Shown: positions 6,192 to 10,328 of the stretch, piece after piece
Position numbering within the stretch: the stretch's first letter is position 1
Layout: every line of letters begins with the position of its first letter
DNA from: Parafilimonas sp.
GTDB taxonomy: Bacteria > Bacteroidota > Bacteroidia > Chitinophagales > Chitinophagaceae
Assembly: GCA_023251275.1 (NCBI GenBank)
Contig: JAHEZC010000005.1
Span: 1 to 10,328 of the forward strand
DNA length: 10,328 bases
Direction of reading: 5' to 3'
Notes under the pieces: generated by a model
The model's database searches: none
What the model was told of the DNA's origin: nothing
The model's input: only the letters and a program-made list of their open reading frames with translations
Made by a program: the position numbers and the translations under genes

Positions 6192-7625
6192 TCATTTCTT
6201 TATCTTCTTATCCAGCAACTTTAGCCTGAAAAATAATTCTGCATGTAAAGGATTTACAGGCCCCTGGTTCTTTGCAAGTGGCATTACAGGCACACCAAAC
6301 CTCAAACCGGATTGCCATAATTTTTTCCGGTAGAAAATTTGAGCACTGATGTTCATTTGAAACTTTGAAAAGCTTGTCCAATCACTGTCATTGATGGAAT
6401 AACTATTTTTGAAAGTTGTTGTGCTTGTTGGGAAGGAATTGGTCATTGAACTTTTTTCTGTTGTCCCTTCTGATGTCGCCACGCCTTTACTCCAAAAACT
6501 ACCCAAAAGGCTTCCTCCTGTCCACCAATTTCCTCCGACATTGTATGCATAGCCAAAACCTGCTGATACACCAAATAATTTGTTGAGTGTTTTTGCCTGC
6601 ACGGCGGTAATTAATGTATCACCATTATTTTTTAAAGACGTTGAATTACTGAAAGCCTTTGCCGGCAATATATTTGAATAAAACGGGTTTACTTCAATAC
6701 TGAATAGCGATTTTTCACTTTGCAGGTTTAACCACAAACCCGGCAATAGTAAACGGTAAGGTTGTGATTGAGTATTTGGCCCGGCAAAATTATTCCCCGT
6801 ATTCGAAGTGGGTAATTGTACGTTCCACTGCAAGCCTGCCTGTACCTGCAGGCTGTCCTGTTCATCAGTATTATCTTCTTCAGCACTGTCTTCCTGTAAT
6901 TCTGATTGTAAATTTCTTTTGTCGTCAGTTTTAAAAATATTTCCCGCAGAAGGACTGGCAGTTGAATCATTGATTGGTGGTTGATTGGCAGTTGAATTAT
7001 TATTCCAGGAAATACTTTTCGGGCTGGCATTTAACTGCTGGTTATTACCCTCAATATTTTTATTATCAATAAGCTGCAATACAGTCTCAGCAGGATTATT
7101 TTTAAAAGGAGCTTTTTCGTTGTTATTATTTAAATTATTCTCCAGGGCTGCTATGTTTCGCCTGAGTAATTTTTTGTCTGTATCAGTTGCGGAAATATTG
7201 TGATCAATTTTATTTTCATTTACTGGATTGGAATTCTTAACCGGTTGTTTGTTTTTATCAGTAAATTGATCTTTCGTGTCATCTTTTTGAGCAGGAATAT
7301 TTTGTCCTTCTCCTGGTTCATCTTTTTTTTCACCAATGATTTGTTCACTTCTCGTTGAAATACCTGAAATATTTTCAGTACCATTTTTTTTCTTTTGTAT
7401 TACAATAACCAATGTAATGAAGCTGATCATTAACAATGCGAATAGTGCAATGCTTCGCAACAGCCATTTATTTGAACCGCCTGTATTTCCAAACCATCCG
7501 CCACCTTTCGGCATTTCTTCATCGAGGCGTCTGCGCATGTTTTTCCATGCTTCATCCGGTGATGGAATGTTTATGGGAAGTTCATCTCCATTTAAAAATT
7601 CACTATGTAAATTTTGTTCATCCAT
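6192..7625 (-). CDS. Dma-like anti-sigma factor: cytoplasmic head, one membrane helix, long linker, beta-rich outer-membrane-like domain
   Basis: A 477-residue protein starting 11 bases after the ECF sigma gene, so almost certainly in the same operon. Residues 1-53 form a short acidic/basic head (PSPDEAWKNMRRRLDEEMP, 21-39), the usual place for sigma binding. Residues 54-77 are a single hydrophobic helix with no cleavable signal. Residues 78-260 form a polar, Asn/Asp/Lys/Gln-rich, probably disordered linker. From about 263 the sequence alternates hydrophobic and polar residues with many aromatics and glycines (RLLLPGLWLNLQ, SAGFGYAYNVGGNWWTGGSL, LWQSGLRFGVPVMPL, HAELFFRLKLL), as in small outer-membrane beta-barrels. 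This order matches the dual-membrane-spanning anti-sigma (Dma) factors described in Bacteroides, which are anchored in the inner membrane and reach the outer membrane. Anti-sigma function and barrel insertion are inferred from architecture and operon context, not from a recognised sequence family. Confidence 0.8.
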   Translation of the reverse strand: MDEQNLHSEFLNGDELPINIPSPDEAWKNMRRRLDEEMPKGGGWFGNTGGSNKWLLRSIALFALLMISFITLVIVIQKKKNGTENISGISTRSEQIIGEKKDEPGEGQNIPAQKDDTKDQFTDKNKQPVKNSNPVNENKIDHNISATDTDKKLLRRNIAALENNLNNNNEKAPFKNNPAETVLQLIDNKNIEGNNQQLNASPKSISWNNNSTANQPPINDSTASPSAGNIFKTDDKRNLQSELQEDSAEEDNTDEQDSLQVQAGLQWNVQLPTSNTGNNFAGPNTQSQPYRLLLPGLWLNLQSEKSLFSIEVNPFYSNILPAKAFSNSTSLKNNGDTLITAVQAKTLNKLFGVSAGFGYAYNVGGNWWTGGSLLGSFWSKGVATSEGTTEKSSMTNSFPTSTTTFKNSYSINDSDWTSFSKFQMNISAQIFYRKKLWQSGLRFGVPVMPLAKNQGPVNPLHAELFFRLKLLDKKIKK

Positions 7626-7636
7626 TTTTCATTCAG

Positions 7637-8167
7637 TTATGAATAATATTTTTCCAAAACAGGTTTCAGCTTTTTTCTTGTCTCGCTTAAATGCCATTTT
7701 ACAGTGCCGGAACTTATCTGCAGCTTTTCGCTGATATCTTTGATTGAAAATCCTTCTATATAAAATAAACTGCATATTCCGCGTGTGGCGGGCGCAAGCG
7801 TATCGAGCAGCTTGTAAATGTCTTTCCATTCAAGCGCTTTCACCGGGTTATCATCATAAACTTTAGCGGCACTTTCAGTTAATTCTCCTGCAACAGGCTG
7901 CTTTGAAATTTTCAGTTTGTCCAAAGCTGTATTTCTGACAATAGTATATACCCAGTTAAAAAATGCACCTTTATCATGCCTGAAATTTGCTATGTTTTTA
8001 TATACTTTGAGCATACCATCATTCAATACTTCAAGCGCTTCATGGTCGTCTGCAAAGAAACGTTTACACAAAAGGAATAATGCCGGGTAAAACTTACGGT
8101 AAAGTTTTTCCTGGCTCAGCCTGTTATTGGCTGCACATTCCTGTATTAGCTGATGCAAATCTTCCAA
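7637..8167 (-). CDS. ECF-family RNA polymerase sigma factor (TTG start)
   Basis: A 176-residue sigma-70 family protein of the extracytoplasmic-function group. Sigma region 2 covers about residues 20-90 (KLYRKFYPALFLLCKRF, then LNDGMLKVYKNI and GAFFNWVYTIVRNTALDKLK). Region 4 covers about 115-170 (LDTLAPATRGICSLFYIEGF, helix-turn-helix SIKDISEKLQISSGTVKWHL). The region between them lacks sigma region 3, as expected. The frame is closed upstream by a TGA 15 bases before, and the first in-frame ATG is residue 52, well inside region 2. The TTG at 8167 is therefore the only sensible start and places the N-terminus where ECF sigmas normally begin. It should direct polymerase to envelope-related targets and be held inactive by the protein encoded 11 bases downstream. 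A weak -7-like box (TACATTTT on the minus strand, 8187-8194) lies in the 61-base gap to the lipoprotein gene. Confidence 0.93.
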   Translation of the reverse strand: MEDLHQLIQECAANNRLSQEKLYRKFYPALFLLCKRFFADDHEALEVLNDGMLKVYKNIANFRHDKGAFFNWVYTIVRNTALDKLKISKQPVAGELTESAAKVYDDNPVKALEWKDIYKLLDTLAPATRGICSLFYIEGFSIKDISEKLQISSGTVKWHLSETRKKLKPVLEKYYS

Positions 8168-8228
8168 TACTACATTTGTTCAGTTTAAAATGTATAGATA
8201 ATAAATATTATTGTACACAGTCCTGATT

Positions 8229-9053
8229 TTACTTATAATAATATCTGGATTGCACCATTGCCGGAGCTATGGCAGGGCCGGTTCGTGCGGAAGCGTATGG
8301 CTTCCCGTCTGCATCGTATTCATATACCAGGGCTATATAATCATCTTCATGTGAAGGAGGTTCTCCATAATGATTTGTTTGCTTCGTTAAATTATTGGGT
8401 GATGAAGATATATACCAGCTTCTCACCATTCTCACATCATCGTGTGAAAAGAAAGGATTTATTTTATCATCATATTCAAAGTCGTAGCCAATATTAAAAC
8501 CATAACTGCCATCGTCATTTCTTGTGTACGAATTTAATTGCAAAATATTTCCGTTTGCATCATAGTTCCAGGTATAATAGGAACCAAGGAAAGCAGTATC
8601 AGCTTCAAAAGAATAAAATAAAATTTTTATGACCTTTCCATTGTCGTAAATATAAACTGAACTGTCCAGTATTTTTGAGCCGCCGTGTGTTGCATACGAT
8701 AGTGTGTAATTAATCTTACCCGAATCCTCATTTGCATAAAAGACATTCGTAAAAGCAGTGTCCGCGTTGGTTAACCATGTTTCTATCTTAACTATTTTCC
8801 CCCGGGAATTCCTGTCATAATGAATATAGCCGGATCCGCTTAATGAATTTTCTGCAATCACTAATTTTTCATCATTATATTCATAAGTGGTGATAAGAGA
8901 ATCTGCATTATTCCATACTTCTGCATATCTGACGAGCAGTTCACCATTTGTACTGTCCGGAACCAACGGGTCCTGTGTAATCAACGCAACTTCTCTCTGG
9001 CAGGAAATGAACAGCACCATACAACATACATTCAACAGAATTAGTTTTCTCAT
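8229..9053 (-). CDS. Lipoprotein with YD-like repeats, upstream of the sigma/anti-sigma pair
   Basis: A 274-residue secreted lipoprotein. The N-terminus MRKLILLNVCCMVLFISC is a type II signal with the lipidated cysteine at residue 18. The following residues (QRE) are not an inner-membrane retention signal and loosely resemble Bacteroidota lipoprotein export signals, so an outer-membrane or surface location is likely. The mature part holds several degenerate Y-x-Y-[DN]-x-x-G/K strands: TYEYNDEKL (56-64), IHYDRNSRGKIVKI (77-90), YIYDNGKVIKI (134-144), WNYDANGNILQL (162-173) and YEYDADGKPY (244-253). These resemble RHS/YD-type beta repeats as in many Bacteroidota surface proteins. The gene lies 61 bases before the sigma gene on the same strand and may be co-transcribed, so it could be a target or a sensor partner of that system. 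No enzymatic motif was recognised. ATG 9053 is well placed for the signal peptide. Confidence 0.8.
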   Translation of the reverse strand: MRKLILLNVCCMVLFISCQREVALITQDPLVPDSTNGELLVRYAEVWNNADSLITTYEYNDEKLVIAENSLSGSGYIHYDRNSRGKIVKIETWLTNADTAFTNVFYANEDSGKINYTLSYATHGGSKILDSSVYIYDNGKVIKILFYSFEADTAFLGSYYTWNYDANGNILQLNSYTRNDDGSYGFNIGYDFEYDDKINPFFSHDDVRMVRSWYISSSPNNLTKQTNHYGEPPSHEDDYIALVYEYDADGKPYASARTGPAIAPAMVQSRYYYK

Positions 9054-9164
9054 AGCTTTTTTTAAACAATGAACGGTGATGTAAATTTAAAAGGTTGGGT
9101 ATAAAAATATTTTTTAAAGAATTATGTACTTTGTGCCTCTGTTTGTTCTCTAAAAAATAATTTT

Positions 9165-9833
9165 ATGCTGCAGTCATCCACACTCAGATTTCTTAAAGAG
9201 TTAAAGAAAAATAATACCAGGGAATGGTTTGAGAAAAACCGCAAACAATATGAAACCGCAAAAGAGGATTTTGCCAATCTTATCCAATCTGTTATTGAAA
9301 AGTATGGAAGGAAAGACGAGGAGATAGCTTCGCTGAAATCAAAAGACTGCATGTTTCGAATCAACCGCGATATACGTTTCAGTAAAGACAAGTCGCCCTA
9401 CAAAACCAATTTTGGAGCAAGTATTAACCGAGGTGGAAAGAAAAGTATTTTTGCCGGTTATTATTTTCATTGTGAGCCGGGTAATTCTTTTGTCGGCGGT
9501 GGTTTATGGATGCCATTGCCGGAAGACCTGAAAAAAGTGCGGCAGGAAATTGATTATAACTTTGACGAGTTTAAAAAAATAATTGAAAATAAAAAATTTC
9601 TTTCTGCATACAAAGAATTGCATAAAGGGGAAGATACGAGCTTAAGCCGCCCTCCAAAAGGTTATGAAGAAAATAACCCGGCTATTAACTACATAAAACT
9701 GAAAAGCTTTATTGCTATGACTCCTGTAGCTGATGCAGAACTTACGAAAAATAACCTCCGGGAAAAAATTGTGAATGCTTTTGAATCTTTACAGCCATTA
9801 TTGAAATTTATCAACAGGGCTTTGGAAGCATAA
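9165..9833 (+). CDS. DUF2461 family protein
   Basis: A 222-residue soluble protein matching the DUF2461 (TIGR02453) family, whose function is not established. Diagnostic segments: an N-terminal FLKELKKNNTREWFEKNR (9-26), then MFRINRDIRFSKDKSPYKTN (63-82, containing the family's RIxRDxRFSxDKxPYK core), GYYFHCEPG (98-106), GGGLWMP (111-117) and RPPKGY near 162-167. Length is normal for the family (about 220). The start at ATG 9165 leaves the conserved N-terminus intact. It diverges from the lipoprotein gene across 111 bases of AT-rich DNA in which no exact -7 consensus was found. It converges on the MmcQ/YjbR gene with only three bases between the stop codons. Confidence 0.92.
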   Translation: MLQSSTLRFLKELKKNNTREWFEKNRKQYETAKEDFANLIQSVIEKYGRKDEEIASLKSKDCMFRINRDIRFSKDKSPYKTNFGASINRGGKKSIFAGYYFHCEPGNSFVGGGLWMPLPEDLKKVRQEIDYNFDEFKKIIENKKFLSAYKELHKGEDTSLSRPPKGYEENNPAINYIKLKSFIAMTPVADAELTKNNLREKIVNAFESLQPLLKFINRALEA

Positions 9834-9836
9834 AAA

Positions 9837-10190
9837 TCAGATGCCGAATTCAGCTCTTACTTTTTTCGGAAGAGATTGTACAATTAATTCATAAGACTCA
9901 TCAATCATTTCTTTCAACAGGTTTTGCGGAATAGTGCCATCAACAGTTACGGTGTTCCAATGTTTTTTGTTCATGTGATAGCCGGGTTGTACAGCATCAT
10001 ATTGTTCTCTTAGTTCGATAGCTTTATGCGGATCGCATTTTACATTAAACTGAAGCGGATTGCTCCCGAGCCCTGTAAGCAAAAATATTTTCCCTGCGGC
10101 TTTAAATACCAATGTGTCTTCACCAAAAGGGAATTCTTCTGACACTGCTTTTTTTGACAGACAATATTCACGTACTGTTTCGATGTTCAT
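9837..10190 (-). CDS. MmcQ/YjbR family protein
   Basis: A 117-residue cytoplasmic protein of the MmcQ/YjbR (CyaY-like fold) family, sometimes described as DNA-binding; its cellular role is unclear. Typical features: the N-terminal NIETVREYCLSKKAVSEEFPF (2-22), the strand DTLVFKAAGKIFLLTG (25-40), VKCDP (50-54), PGYHMNKKHWNTV (69-81) and the C-terminal helix with SYELIVQSLPKK (99-110). Length is normal for the family. The start ATG at 10190 is supported by the conserved N-terminus. A strong 15-bp hairpin begins 13 bases upstream of the start codon, an unusual leader that could affect translation. Its 3' end nearly touches that of the DUF2461 gene on the other strand. Confidence 0.92.
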   Translation of the reverse strand: MNIETVREYCLSKKAVSEEFPFGEDTLVFKAAGKIFLLTGLGSNPLQFNVKCDPHKAIELREQYDAVQPGYHMNKKHWNTVTVDGTIPQNLLKEMIDESYELIVQSLPKKVRAEFGI

Positions 10191-10203
10191 GATGCAACAG
10201 TGG

Positions 10204-10236
10204 AGAGTGAGCCACTTTTGTAAAGTGGCTCACTCT
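10204..10236. other. 15-bp perfect inverted repeat with 3-base loop just upstream of the MmcQ/YjbR gene
   Basis: Arms at 10204-10218 (AGAGTGAGCCACTTT) and 10222-10236 are perfect reverse complements around the loop TGT. In the minus-strand orientation it ends 13 bases before the ATG at 10190. It could be a leader hairpin, an operator or a second terminator for the gene to the right. A T-tract does not follow it on either strand, so a classical terminator is less likely. Confidence 0.7.
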
Positions 10237-10261
10237 ATTTGTGTAAAATTAATAAAGACAA

Positions 10262-10269
10262 CAAAAATA
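10262..10269 (-). promoter_or_regulatory. Possible -7 promoter box (TATTTTTG on minus strand) for the MmcQ/YjbR gene
   Basis: On the minus strand 10269-10262 reads TATTTTTG, an exact match to TAnnTTTG. It would start transcription near 10257-10259 and place the 15-bp hairpin in a leader of about 67 bases. No -33 TTG is seen at the usual distance and the DNA is very AT-rich, so the match may be chance. Confidence 0.3.
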
Positions 10270-10278
10270 TATTATAAA

Positions 10279-10306
10279 AAAGCCGGTGAAAGAATTCACC
10301 AGCTTT
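10279..10306 (-). terminator. Probable rho-independent terminator of a minus-strand gene beyond the right edge
   Basis: Arms 10279-10290 and 10295-10306 pair over 12 positions with one mismatch around a four-base loop. On the minus strand the stem is followed by a T-rich stretch (complement of 10264-10281, beginning TTTTTT), as expected for termination of a gene entering from the right. On the plus strand the downstream DNA is A-rich instead. Confidence 0.6.
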
Positions 10307-10328
10307 ACAACAAATGAAAAAAACTAAC

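Noticed and set aside
7336..7734. Plus-strand open frame of 132 codons
   Set aside because: It is antisense to the anti-sigma and sigma genes and has no recognisable protein features.

Overview
The window looks like a chromosomal segment from a member of the Bacteroidota, probably near the Chitinophagales. The clues are a GldA-type gliding/secretion ABC ATPase, an ECF sigma factor followed by an anti-sigma-like protein with an outer-membrane-barrel-like tail, matches to the Bacteroidota -7 promoter box (TAnnTTTG), little sign of Shine-Dalgarno sequences, and AT-rich DNA. No rRNA, tRNA, transposase or CRISPR array was seen, and no stretch of more than about 230 bases lacks a gene or named element.

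Left part (1-5074). The window opens inside acetyl-CoA synthetase (acs, minus strand, N-terminal 357 residues). Diverging from it is a two-gene cassette whose frames overlap by ATGA: a ComF-like phosphoribosyltransferase and a DprA-like SLOG/Rossmann protein. The pairing and the protein architectures resemble the ShosTA toxin-antitoxin/anti-phage system, and this is the best candidate here for a defence system. Next come a metabolite:H+ symporter (MHS)-type MFS transporter with a large extra loop and a small two-helix membrane protein, which look like one transport operon.

Middle (5075-6191). A 140-base patch of degenerate direct and inverted repeats precedes gldA. The gldA -7 promoter box lies only four bases from the start codon, which suggests a leaderless transcript. 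gldA ends at a perfect 30-bp palindrome that separates it from the convergent sigma/anti-sigma operon.

Right part (6192-10328). Read on the minus strand, a lipoprotein with YD-like repeats is followed by an ECF sigma factor (TTG start) and a 477-residue protein. That protein has a short cytoplasmic head, one membrane helix, a long polar linker and a beta-rich C-terminus. This matches the layout of the dual-membrane-spanning anti-sigma (Dma) factors described in Bacteroides, so the locus may carry envelope signals directly to transcription. After it come a DUF2461 protein (plus strand) and a convergent MmcQ/YjbR-family protein. The latter is preceded by a 15-bp hairpin and, further right, by a probable terminator of a minus-strand gene outside the window.
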